From the NCBI GenBank assembly GCA_964579305.1, contig CAZOGY010000003.1, positions 15,321 to 79,320 of the forward strand: a stretch of DNA of 64,000 nucleotides, read 5' to 3'. The notes below the pieces were generated by a model that was not told the origin of the DNA, searched no databases, and worked only from the letters and a program-made list of their open reading frames with translations. Position numbers and translations under genes: made by a program. The stretch comes from JBCBWG01 sp964579305 (lineage in GTDB: Bacteria; Pseudomonadota; Alphaproteobacteria; Rhizobiales; Hyphomicrobiaceae). Of the stretch, positions 26,002 to 33,341 are shown piece after piece. Each line of letters opens with the position of its first letter. The stretch's first letter is position 1.

Positions 26002-26778
26002 CTAACTGCGCAGCTTGGCGAAATCTGGCTTACGCTTTTCAAAAAACGCCGCAAAGGCCTCTTTGGCTTCCGGCGACTGCAAACGGTCGGCGAAAATCTC
26101 AATCTCCTGATCGATGCGTTGCACGACGTCCGATGGGTCGCCACGCAGCAGCCGACGCGATAACGCCAACGCTTCCGGCGGCTTTGCAGCAAGCGTGGCA
26201 ACCGCCCCCAGGGTAGTCGCCTCAAGCTCATCTGCGGCAACGATCTTGTTGACGAACCCAGCCGCACGCCCGCGTTCTGCATCAAACGGGTTGCCCAGCA
26301 CAAGCAGCTCAAACGCCATTTGCGGGCCCATCCGCATCGGCGCAAGCAGGCTGGACCCGGCTTCTGGCACAACGCCGAGGTTCAGGAACGGCGTGCGAAA
26401 GCTGGCAGCGGGCGTCGCGTACACAAGATCGCAGTGGAACAGCAGTGTGGTTCCGATCCCAACGGCAAGACCGTCCACAGCAGCGATCATGGGTTTTCCA
26501 ACGTGCGGCAGATGACGAATGAACGCCTGCACGTGGTCTGACAAGCCTGTGTCGCCGTCGGCGCGTGCAGCAAACTCGCTGATGTCGTTGCCGGCCGTGA
26601 ATACGCCGTCACTGCCCATGAAAACATGGGCGACGACGTCCGCATCGCAATCACCGGCAACCAAGGCGTCGCGGATGGCGGTATACATCTGAGATTTCAG
26701 TGCGTTCTTCTTTTCCGGTCGGGCAAACCGAATGATTTGCGCCCCGCCGTGACGTGAAATCTCCAAGCCTTCGGTCAT
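26002..26778 (-). CDS. Enoyl-CoA hydratase/isomerase family protein (ECI2-like)
   Basis: A 258-residue crotonase-fold protein. The oxyanion-hole segment is GVFTAGNDISEF, and GKPMIAAVDGLAVGIG follows. The two Glu residues used by true enoyl-CoA hydratases (after GGG and in the next helix) appear to be absent. A Glu in LGVVPEAGSS, typical of delta3,delta2-enoyl-CoA isomerases of the ECI2/PECI type, is present. I therefore favour isomerase activity, which shifts double bonds during unsaturated fatty-acid oxidation. GGAG lies 5 bases before the ATG. It lies 39 bases downstream of an acyl-CoA dehydrogenase gene, so both probably serve beta-oxidation. Confidence 0.92.
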   Translation of the reverse strand: MTEGLEISRHGGAQIIRFARPEKKNALKSQMYTAIRDALVAGDCDADVVAHVFMGSDGVFTAGNDISEFAARADGDTGLSDHVQAFIRHLPHVGKPMIAAVDGLAVGIGTTLLFHCDLVYATPAASFRTPFLNLGVVPEAGSSLLAPMRMGPQMAFELLVLGNPFDAERGRAAGFVNKIVAADELEATTLGAVATLAAKPPEALALSRRLLRGDPSDVVQRIDQEIEIFADRLQSPEAKEAFAAFFEKRKPDFAKLRS

Positions 26779-26817
26779 GCCGCCGCTCCGTTGTGAACTG
26801 GCCTGTCACCCACCCGT

Positions 26818-28608
26818 TTACGCCGCCGAAAGCTGTGCGCCGCTCATTGCCAGAAGGCTCTCAGCGCCGGTCGTGACGGTAGCCGCGAGGCCGGGCACGG
26901 CCGTCAATTGTGTTTCTGCGAAAAAGCGCGCCAAGTGCACCTGCGCTGCATGCCCGTTGGCGGCCGCACCGTCGCGCGCTGCGCTGAGCGCCCCACGCGC
27001 CAGATAGGTGCCGCCAGCCGTGAGACCGAACAGTCGCAGGTAGGGTGTTGCCCCGGCAAGTGCCGCTTCAGGGTTGCCCGAAAGTTGCGTCGCCATCCAC
27101 TCACTGGCCTCCGACAACGCCTCAACCGCCTCTGCAAGCCGAACACCCATCAGCCCAAACTCAGGCCGATTGGACGCGCGCACCTCGATCGCAGTTTTCT
27201 TCAAGTCAGCGATAAAGTCCGCAAGCAGCGCGCCATCGTCGATTGGCAACTTGCGCATCACAAGATCAATCGATTGGATCCCGTTGGTTCCTTCATAGAT
27301 CGGCAGGATGCGCGCATCGCGATAATACTGCGCAGCTCCGGTCTCTTCCACGAAGCCCATTCCGCCATGCATTTGCACGCCCAGCGACGCGACCTCGCAA
27401 CCGATGTCAGTCGAAAACGCCTTCGCGATCGGCGTCAACAGAGCTGCCCTTTTTGCCGCCAGGCCGCGCTTGGCGTCGTCTGAAGCGCGGTGGGAGATGT
27501 CCATCTCACGCGCCGTCATCAGGCAGATCGCGCGCGCAGCTTGCGTCAGGCTCTGCATCGTCATGAGCATCCGGCGGATATCGGCATGCATGATGATCGG
27601 CGCCTGTTCGCCGCTTGTGTCGCCAATGGCCCGGCCCTGCACCCGTTCCTGCGCATAGCTGCGCGCCCGCTGGGTGGCGCGGTCCGCAATGGCAACGCCC
27701 TGGACCCCCACGGCCAGACGGGCCGCGTTCATCATGACGAACATGGTCGCCAGTCCGCGGTTTTCTTCCCCCACGAGGAAGCCCGTGGCACCGCCGTTTT
27801 CGCCATACTTCATCGTGCAGGTCGGCGAGGCATGAATGCCAAGTTTGTGTTCAAGGCCCGCGCAAACGACATCATTGCGATCGCCGAGCGAACCATCGTC
27901 ATTGACCAGAATTTTGGGAACCAGGAACAGCGAGATGCCACGCGTACCGGCGGGCGCATCGGGCAGACGCGCAAGAACGAGATGGATGATATTTTCCGCC
28001 ATCTCATGCTCGCCGTAGGTAATGTAAATCTTTGTGCCGGTGATCTTGTAAGAACCGTCGTCTTGCCGCTCAGCCCGCGTTTTCAATGTGGACAGGTCCG
28101 AGCCCGCATGCGGCTCCGTCAGGTTCATGGTTCCGGTCCAATCACCAGAGACCATCTTGGGAAGATACTTTTCTTTGATGTCGTCGCTGCCGCCGACCAG
28201 CAGCGCATCAATGGCGCCTTGAGTCAGCAGCGGGCAAAGACCGAACGACAGGTTCGTAGCATTCCAGATTTCGCTAACCGCCATCGATACAACCTGCGGC
28301 AGTCCTTGCCCACCGTAGGCTTCCGGCGCCGGCAGAGCAGCCCAGCCGCCTTCCGCGAACTGGCGATAAGCCTCAGCCCATCCATCAGGCGTACGCACCG
28401 TGCCATCGCTCAAGTGCGCGCCGGCCTGATCCCCGGGCCAGTTCAGTGGATCGAGCACTTCTGCACCAAATCGGCCGGCCTCCTCGATGATGGCGGCCAC
28501 CGTGTCAGTGTCGAGCCCATCGTAAATCCCTGCCTCGATGAGCTGCGGCAGCCCCACCGCCGTCTCAAGCGCAAACATGATATCGTCGACCGGCGCGCGG
28601 TAGGTCAT
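26818..28608 (-). CDS. Acyl-CoA dehydrogenase (long DmdC/FadE-like form)
   Basis: A 596-residue FAD-linked dehydrogenase that introduces the C2-C3 double bond into acyl-CoA thioesters. It belongs to the longer subfamily that includes DmdC (methylmercaptopropionyl-CoA dehydrogenase). Seen are the middle beta domain with MNLTEPHAGSDLSTL and KITGTKIYITYGEH, the flavin-contact region HASPTCTMKYG and EENRGLATMFVMMNAARL, and the catalytic Glu segment PIYEGTNGIQSIDLV. The C-terminal extension (ASNRPEFGLM to the end) is that of the DmdC-like group. GAGGAAA lies 6 bases before the ATG. It is transcribed with the crotonase gene that follows. The chain-length preference is unknown. Confidence 0.94.
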   Translation of the reverse strand: MTYRAPVDDIMFALETAVGLPQLIEAGIYDGLDTDTVAAIIEEAGRFGAEVLDPLNWPGDQAGAHLSDGTVRTPDGWAEAYRQFAEGGWAALPAPEAYGGQGLPQVVSMAVSEIWNATNLSFGLCPLLTQGAIDALLVGGSDDIKEKYLPKMVSGDWTGTMNLTEPHAGSDLSTLKTRAERQDDGSYKITGTKIYITYGEHEMAENIIHLVLARLPDAPAGTRGISLFLVPKILVNDDGSLGDRNDVVCAGLEHKLGIHASPTCTMKYGENGGATGFLVGEENRGLATMFVMMNAARLAVGVQGVAIADRATQRARSYAQERVQGRAIGDTSGEQAPIIMHADIRRMLMTMQSLTQAARAICLMTAREMDISHRASDDAKRGLAAKRAALLTPIAKAFSTDIGCEVASLGVQMHGGMGFVEETGAAQYYRDARILPIYEGTNGIQSIDLVMRKLPIDDGALLADFIADLKKTAIEVRASNRPEFGLMGVRLAEAVEALSEASEWMATQLSGNPEAALAGATPYLRLFGLTAGGTYLARGALSAARDGAAANGHAAQVHLARFFAETQLTAVPGLAATVTTGAESLLAMSGAQLSAA

Positions 28609-28781
28609 GGCGTTTCCTCAAGTCTGGCGCAGCGTGGCGCTGTCTGCTGATTTGCCGCAAGCATAGGCATTCCATTGGGCCAGGCAACGCTCGGTGGGAT
28701 TGGCGGTTCGTCGCCGTCGCGTCATGCCACCCCAACGCAATTGTCAAAGCCGCTGTGAAGCATCGACCTGGACACCACCCC

Positions 28782-29810
28782 ATGCCGCCGATCGTGCCGC
28801 CGACACTGGAAAACATCGAACAGGCCGCACAAGCCTTGCGCACAGGCCAACTCGTCGCGTTTCCAACCGAAACGGTGTTTGGCCTGGGCGCCGACGCAAC
28901 CGACCCCGCAGCCGTGGCCGCCATTTATGCCGCCAAGGGCCGGCCTGCCCACAATCCCCTCATCGTGCATGTGGCAAGCTGGGGCATGGCCGACAACATT
29001 GGCACGATCGAAGGCCCAATCCGCGCACTCGCACAGCGTGTTTGGCCTGGCCCGCTGACCATTGTCGTCCCGCTCAAGCCAACCGCAGCCATTGCCCGCA
29101 ACGCGCTCGCCGGCCATCGCACGGTTGCAATCCGCTGGCCGCGCAACGAGACCGCACAGAAACTGATCAAAGCGGTCGGACGCCCCATCGTTGCGCCCTC
29201 AGCCAACCGGTCCGGTCACGTCAGCGCGACAACCGCTGCGCACGTCGCCGCCGATCTTGGCACGGCTGTCGCGGTAATCCTTGATGATATTATTGACACC
29301 TTTGACACATCCGACGCGATGCAGGTGACGGCGTCCAGTATCGGGCCGGTGGTCGGCGTTGAATCCACCATTGTTGCGCAACGCGACGACGGCGGCTTGA
29401 CCCTTCTGCGCTCAGGCGCGGTGACTTGCGAAAAAATCTGCGAATTGACCGGCGTATCCCCGCAAGACCGCACGACCGAAACCGCCGCCGCGCCGACCGC
29501 ACCTGGTCAGTTGGAGAGCCACTACGCGCCGTCCGCGCAGGTCCGCTTGAACGTGTCTAAGCCCGAGCCCGGCGACGCCTTCTTGGCGTTCGGCCCTGAT
29601 GCGCCGGCCACCGCTTGGCCGACGCATAACCTGAGCCCAAGTGGCGACCTGCACGAAGCAGCGCGCGAACTCTATGCCGCGCTGCGCAAGCTCGATGCAA
29701 CCGGTGTGGCGACCATCGCGGTAATGCCGATCCCAGACCATGGAATTGGCCGCGCCATCAATGATCGCCTGCGACGGGCCGCAGCACCGCGGCCCGGGTC
29801 CAAGGCCTGA
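28782..29810 (+). CDS. L-threonylcarbamoyladenylate synthase, Sua5 type
   Basis: Makes threonylcarbamoyl-AMP from threonine, bicarbonate and ATP, the first step of the t6A37 modification of ANN-decoding tRNAs. The YrdC domain shows LVAFPTETVFGLGADATD, KGRPAHNPLIVHV, RVWPGPLTIVV and APSANRSGHVSATT. A C-terminal Sua5 domain of about 130 residues (LESHYAPSAQVRLNV linker, FLAFGPDAPA, GIGRAINDRLRRAA) marks the long Sua5 form rather than the short TsaC. I chose ATG at 28782, which fits family N-termini; GTG at 28755 would add nine residues. The gene is divergent from the acyl-CoA dehydrogenase and converges with the Cys/Arg-rich gene. Confidence 0.95.
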   Translation: MPPIVPPTLENIEQAAQALRTGQLVAFPTETVFGLGADATDPAAVAAIYAAKGRPAHNPLIVHVASWGMADNIGTIEGPIRALAQRVWPGPLTIVVPLKPTAAIARNALAGHRTVAIRWPRNETAQKLIKAVGRPIVAPSANRSGHVSATTAAHVAADLGTAVAVILDDIIDTFDTSDAMQVTASSIGPVVGVESTIVAQRDDGGLTLLRSGAVTCEKICELTGVSPQDRTTETAAAPTAPGQLESHYAPSAQVRLNVSKPEPGDAFLAFGPDAPATAWPTHNLSPSGDLHEAARELYAALRKLDATGVATIAVMPIPDHGIGRAINDRLRRAAAPRPGSKA

Positions 29811-29813
29811 AAG

Positions 29814-30119
29814 TTAGCAGAACCGATACCAGCAGCGGCGCATGCAAAGCACGAATCGGCGACTGCAATAGCCTGAGTAACCGCAACGGACACGCCAGCG
29901 GCGATAACAGCGCCGGCGGCAGCGTCGGCACCCGTAGGTCCAATATTGGACCGGCGTGAACCGTGGCGCGGCACCTTTTGCTGCGGGAAGCTGCGGCAAC
30001 GCGACCGTTTGCAAGGAAGCTGCCCCGACCCCCGACGGCGCGGTTTGCGCCTGTGCCGGGAAAACGAACGCGGCGGCGGCCAACAAGGCAATCGCTGCGA
30101 TCAATCGACCAAATGACAT
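29814..30119 (-). CDS. Small exported Cys/Arg-rich protein, unknown function
   Basis: A 101-residue product. Residues 1-24 are a clean Sec signal (LIAAIALLAAAAFVFPAQAQ, probable cut after AQA). A short Ala/Pro/Gln linker follows, and residues 64-101 contain eight Cys (64, 67, 71, 79, 85, 92, 96, 101) and fourteen Arg with Tyr/Trp, including CRRCRRRC. Eight Cys could form four disulfides in the periplasm or outside the cell. GGAGG lies about 10 bases before the ATG, which supports a real gene. The stop lies 3 bases beyond the Sua5 stop (convergent). I recognise no family; it resembles cationic defensin-like peptides in composition only. It could equally be a metal-binding or surface protein. 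Confidence 0.7.
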   Translation of the reverse strand: MSFGRLIAAIALLAAAAFVFPAQAQTAPSGVGAASLQTVALPQLPAAKGAAPRFTPVQYWTYGCRRCRRRCYRRWRVRCGYSGYCSRRFVLCMRRCWYRFC

Positions 30120-30342
30120 TTCAAAAGCCCTCCGAGGATTGCGATTGGCAAAATCTGCCCATCACACATGCGATGAACATGGCCCGAATGAAAACATCAT
30201 ACGGCCGCGCGCTGTTCCAGCGGGAACATAGACGACGCCGCCAGCGCCAAAAACTTGTGCGGGCGCGCGCTTGGCGACATGCTGCGCGCAAACCAAAAAA
30301 GAACCGGTCATCGGCGCGCGATAAACACCAGCAGAGAGCGCC

Positions 30343-31812
30343 ATGGCCCGCGGGGAGGACGCGACCGTGCAAGACACCGCATCAAAGTTGGAACCGCCGA
30401 CCCTGGATGATCGGCTGATCGATGCTTTTCGCGCGATTGTCGGCGATGCTCACGCACTCGTCGATCCCGAACAGCAGTCACCGTATTTGCATGAATGGCG
30501 CGGGCTTTACTCCGGTGCGTCGCCGCTGATCCTGCGCCCGGGTTCGGTAGACGAGGTCGCCAAAGTCCTGGCGCTCGCCAACGCGCACCGCATCCCCGTC
30601 GTTCCTCAAGCTGGCAATACCGGCCTGGTTGGCGGGCAGACGCCATTTGCGACCAACACCGAAATTGTCATCAGTGTGGAGCGGCTCACGACGGTTCGTA
30701 ACATCGATCCCGCCGGGAATACGCTGACGGTCGACGCCGGCGTCACATTGGCCGATTGCCAGGCCGCAGCCGAAACCGCCGGCCGCTTGTTTCCGCTGAG
30801 CCTGCCATCGGAGGGCTCGTGCCGCATTGGCGGTAACATCGCGACCAATGCTGGCGGCGTTGGCGTCCTGGCTTATGGCAACACGCGCCAATTGGTCATG
30901 GGTTTGGAAGCTGTGCTTCCGGATGGGCGCATTCTGTCAGACCTCAACACGCTCAAGAAGAACAACACCGGGTATGACCTGAAAAATCTATTCATTGGGT
31001 CTGAGGGGACATTGGGCATTATTACTGGTGCTGTTCTTCGCTTGTTCCCAAAACCGGCAGAAAAAGTCACCGCGTTTGTCGCGCTTGCGGAATTGCCTGC
31101 AGCCCTGTCATTGCTTGAGCGCGCACAACAAACCGCAGGCAGCAACCTGACTGCGTTCGAATTCATCCCGCGCATTGTCTTGGAGTTCGTCTGCCGGCAT
31201 ATCGTTGGGGCACGCGATCCATTAAGCGAGCCGCATCCATGGTACTGCCTGATCGAAGTCTCAGGCCCTAATCCCGATGGACAAGCCGAACACACCCTAC
31301 AGGCGCTGCTTGAGGCCGGTGCTGAAAACGGCTTAATCCTTGACGGGGTCGTCGCCGGTTCAATCCAGCAGTCCAATGACCTTTGGAAGTTACGTGAAGG
31401 TATTTCGGAAGCGCAAAAACCGGAAGGCGCCAACATCAAGCACGACATTTCCGTTCCAATTCGCCTGATTGCCGATTTTGTCGACGCCGCGAATGCCCGT
31501 GTCGAACAGATCTGCCCCGGCGCGCGCCCGCTTGCACTCGGGCATTTCGGCGATGGCAATGTGCATTATAACGTTGCCCAGCCGGTGAACATGAAAGCAG
31601 AAGATTTCCACGCGCTTGGACCCCAGGTTACCGCCGCAGTCTACGATGAGGTCTTAAAACGCGGTGGCGCGATATCCGCAGAGCACGGTATTGGCCGCAT
31701 CAAGGTCGATGTGCTCGCGCGCACCAAAGATCCTGTCGCATTAGACCTTATGCGCGGCATCAAAAACCTTATCGATCCAAACGGCATCATGAACCCTGGC
31801 AAGGTGCTCTGA
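30343..31812 (+). CDS. FAD-linked D-2-hydroxyacid dehydrogenase (D-2-hydroxyglutarate/D-lactate dehydrogenase-like, GlcD family)
   Basis: A 489-residue VAO/PCMH-type flavoprotein that oxidises a D-2-hydroxy acid to the 2-oxo acid, passing electrons to the respiratory chain or another acceptor. The FAD_binding_4 domain shows VVPQAGNTGLVGGQTPF, GRLFPLSLPSEGSCRIGGNI, ATNAGGVGVLAYGNTRQLVMG and NLFIGSEGTLGIITGA. The FAD-oxidase C-terminal domain carries ALGHFGDGNVHYNV and ISAEHGIGRIKVDVL. The pattern fits D-2-hydroxyglutarate dehydrogenase best, but D-lactate dehydrogenases look alike. GAGAG lies about 8 bases before the ATG. It stands alone, divergent from the Cys/Arg-rich gene. Confidence 0.92.
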   Translation: MARGEDATVQDTASKLEPPTLDDRLIDAFRAIVGDAHALVDPEQQSPYLHEWRGLYSGASPLILRPGSVDEVAKVLALANAHRIPVVPQAGNTGLVGGQTPFATNTEIVISVERLTTVRNIDPAGNTLTVDAGVTLADCQAAAETAGRLFPLSLPSEGSCRIGGNIATNAGGVGVLAYGNTRQLVMGLEAVLPDGRILSDLNTLKKNNTGYDLKNLFIGSEGTLGIITGAVLRLFPKPAEKVTAFVALAELPAALSLLERAQQTAGSNLTAFEFIPRIVLEFVCRHIVGARDPLSEPHPWYCLIEVSGPNPDGQAEHTLQALLEAGAENGLILDGVVAGSIQQSNDLWKLREGISEAQKPEGANIKHDISVPIRLIADFVDAANARVEQICPGARPLALGHFGDGNVHYNVAQPVNMKAEDFHALGPQVTAAVYDEVLKRGGAISAEHGIGRIKVDVLARTKDPVALDLMRGIKNLIDPNGIMNPGKVL

Positions 31813-32021
31813 CGCGGGCGCGGTCCGCGCGTCTTCCGCCTCAATGCCGTCACAAAAAAACCCTTTGCCGGAACTTGAACGGCGTTCGCACCAGCCTTAG
31901 AGTATGCCAAGGCGCAGGTGGTCGGCTGAGGCTGCCGTTGCTGATGGCCGCAGCGGCAGACTCTCCAAAGCTACGGCCGCGCCGGATATTGGTTTTTTGA
32001 AATCCGCGCTGAGTTTTAAGC

Positions 32022-32456
32022 ATGGCACGAAAGCAAAAAAATAATCAGGGCAAGTCGAAACGTCGTTCAGCCCGATCGCGTCGAAAGTCTTTTCGACGCC
32101 AAAGTAACCGGCAACCGGCCACCATTGAAATTCCACCCGACAGCATCAATCAAAGTTTGCGTTGGGTCCGCACCATTTGGGCCGGCACGGTCATGGTCGC
32201 AGTTGTCGTCATTTTTTCGCAGCAGCTAATCGCCATGGACGCTGCCGCCGCAGTCGGAACCGATGCCCAGATCTTTGCATTCGCATGCGGTCTCGTCGGC
32301 ATTCTGATTATTGTGCCTTATGCGCGTTTGTTGGACGATCTTTGGCTTGCCGATCCCGCGACAAACGCGAGGGCACGGGAACGTCGTCGAATGAGCTGGC
32401 AACACGCCATGGAGCCTGTGTGGCGCTTTTTAAAAGGCCCGCACTTTTTGAAATGA
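32022..32456 (+). CDS. Small two-TM membrane protein (paralogue A)
   Basis: A 144-residue protein. The N-terminal 35 residues are very basic (KRRSARSRRKSFRRQ). NQSLRWVRT (43-51) precedes TM1 (about 53-72), TM2 covers about 83-104, and LWLADP (107-112) then RRRMSW (121-126) close the conserved part. The same landmarks in the same order occur in the next gene (NQSLR, LWIADP, RSMSW), so the two are tandem paralogues despite low overall identity. Both helices probably span the inner membrane with the basic N-terminus in the cytoplasm. No known family is recognised. The pair faces the Clp_N/coiled-coil gene pair. Confidence 0.65.
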   Translation: MARKQKNNQGKSKRRSARSRRKSFRRQSNRQPATIEIPPDSINQSLRWVRTIWAGTVMVAVVVIFSQQLIAMDAAAAVGTDAQIFAFACGLVGILIIVPYARLLDDLWLADPATNARARERRRMSWQHAMEPVWRFLKGPHFLK

Positions 32457-32495
32457 GACACGACACCCAGTTGTCGCACGACAAGAGTTTGAGAC

Positions 32496-32951
32496 ATGAC
32501 CAGCCATCGCGAAAATGCCGAACTCGCAGCACGTGTCAGAAAACTCGAAGAACAGGTCGACGCGTTGTCCCGTGGGACGCGCATTTCTTTTCCGATTAAG
32601 AGCAAGCCCCGACGCCGCAATCCAGGGCCGCCAACAAACCAGAGTTTGCGGCTGTTTCGCACCTTATTTGGGATGATTGGGCCGATTGCGATCACGGCCG
32701 TGTGGTTCGGTTGCGCCTTTATTGTGGTCTTGTTGCTGACCGGGGCGAAATCGACCGACTTCGTGACACTGGGACTCGTCAGCTTTCTGTTATTGGTTGT
32801 CGGACTTGTTATAGTCGACTCGTGGGCGAACTTTGCCAGCGTGATCCACAGGTTATGGATTGCCGATCCGCACCAGGACAAAGCGGCCGCCGCTTTTCGC
32901 AGCATGAGTTGGGCAGACGCGATCGCTGAGATCGACCTCTCTCCAATGTGA
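32496..32951 (+). CDS. Small two-TM membrane protein (paralogue B) with N-terminal coiled coil
   Basis: A 151-residue paralogue of the preceding gene. Instead of a poly-basic start it has a short heptad-like helix (AELAARVRKLEEQVDAL). NQSLRLFRT (48-56) follows, then TM1 (about 59-82), TM2 (about 89-108), LWIADP (120-125) and RSMSW (135-139). The N-terminal helix could pair with a partner helix, for example of the long coiled-coil protein encoded nearby on the other strand. The gene is 39 bases behind paralogue A and ends 15 bases from the stop of the convergent small gene. Function unknown. Confidence 0.65.
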   Translation: MTSHRENAELAARVRKLEEQVDALSRGTRISFPIKSKPRRRNPGPPTNQSLRLFRTLFGMIGPIAITAVWFGCAFIVVLLLTGAKSTDFVTLGLVSFLLLVVGLVIVDSWANFASVIHRLWIADPHQDKAAAAFRSMSWADAIAEIDLSPM

Positions 32952-32966
32952 TGAACCGCTTGCGCT

Positions 32967-33341
32967 TTACGTCGTGTGTTCGCCCCGATCGGTTTTGCCC
33001 ATATCCGCGTGCTCTTCCGGCCCGGCGAGTGCCGCTATGAACGCCGCAACGCGCTTCGGATCGCTGGGCGGAGTGGGCGTGTGCAAAGCACGACGGCGCT
33101 GCCGGGGTGGTCCCGACAGGCGCGTCCACAGCACGGACGCTCCATCATCGCCGTCGGTGCCGCTGGCTGATTTATCCGAAACATGCCGGGTAGGCCCAAG
33201 CTCGGCATCCCGCGGGTTACCGGGCCCTGCGAGTGCAGCGATCAACTGATCGACGCGCGCCTGCTCACTCTGCGATAACGGCGGCCGCGTCCGCGCCGGA
33301 CCTGCCGCCATCATCTCCCCGCGCCGCCCCGGCGCACCCAT
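32967..33341 (-). CDS. Small repeat protein translationally coupled to the Clp_N/coiled-coil gene
   Basis: A 124-residue hydrophilic protein. Its ATG shares one base with the TGA of the upstream gene (TGATG), a strong sign of coupled translation and of a real gene. It holds two copies of a short helix motif ending in AALAGP: RVDQLIAALAGPG at 30-41 and RVAAFIAALAGPE at 98-109, separated by a disordered Gly/Asp/Arg linker. The first ten residues are a Gly/Arg-rich start. No known family is recognised. A small adaptor with two equal binding helices for the large partner, or for a dimeric target, is a reasonable guess. Confidence 0.6.
   Translation of the reverse strand: MGAPGRRGEMMAAGPARTRPPLSQSEQARVDQLIAALAGPGNPRDAELGPTRHVSDKSASGTDGDDGASVLWTRLSGPPRQRRRALHTPTPPSDPKRVAAFIAALAGPEEHADMGKTDRGEHTT

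Noticed and set aside
27490..28650. 386-codon plus-strand open frame
   Set aside because: Antisense to the acyl-CoA dehydrogenase, which has all family signatures.
30121..30372. 83-codon minus-strand frame upstream of the Cys/Arg-rich gene
   Set aside because: It overlaps the promoter region and the start of the FAD dehydrogenase gene and shows only random Trp/Arg/Cys content.
31813..32021. GC-rich stem after the FAD dehydrogenase (near 31812-31835) as a terminator
   Set aside because: The CGCG-rich inverted repeat is imperfect and no T-run follows, so I could not support a terminator call.
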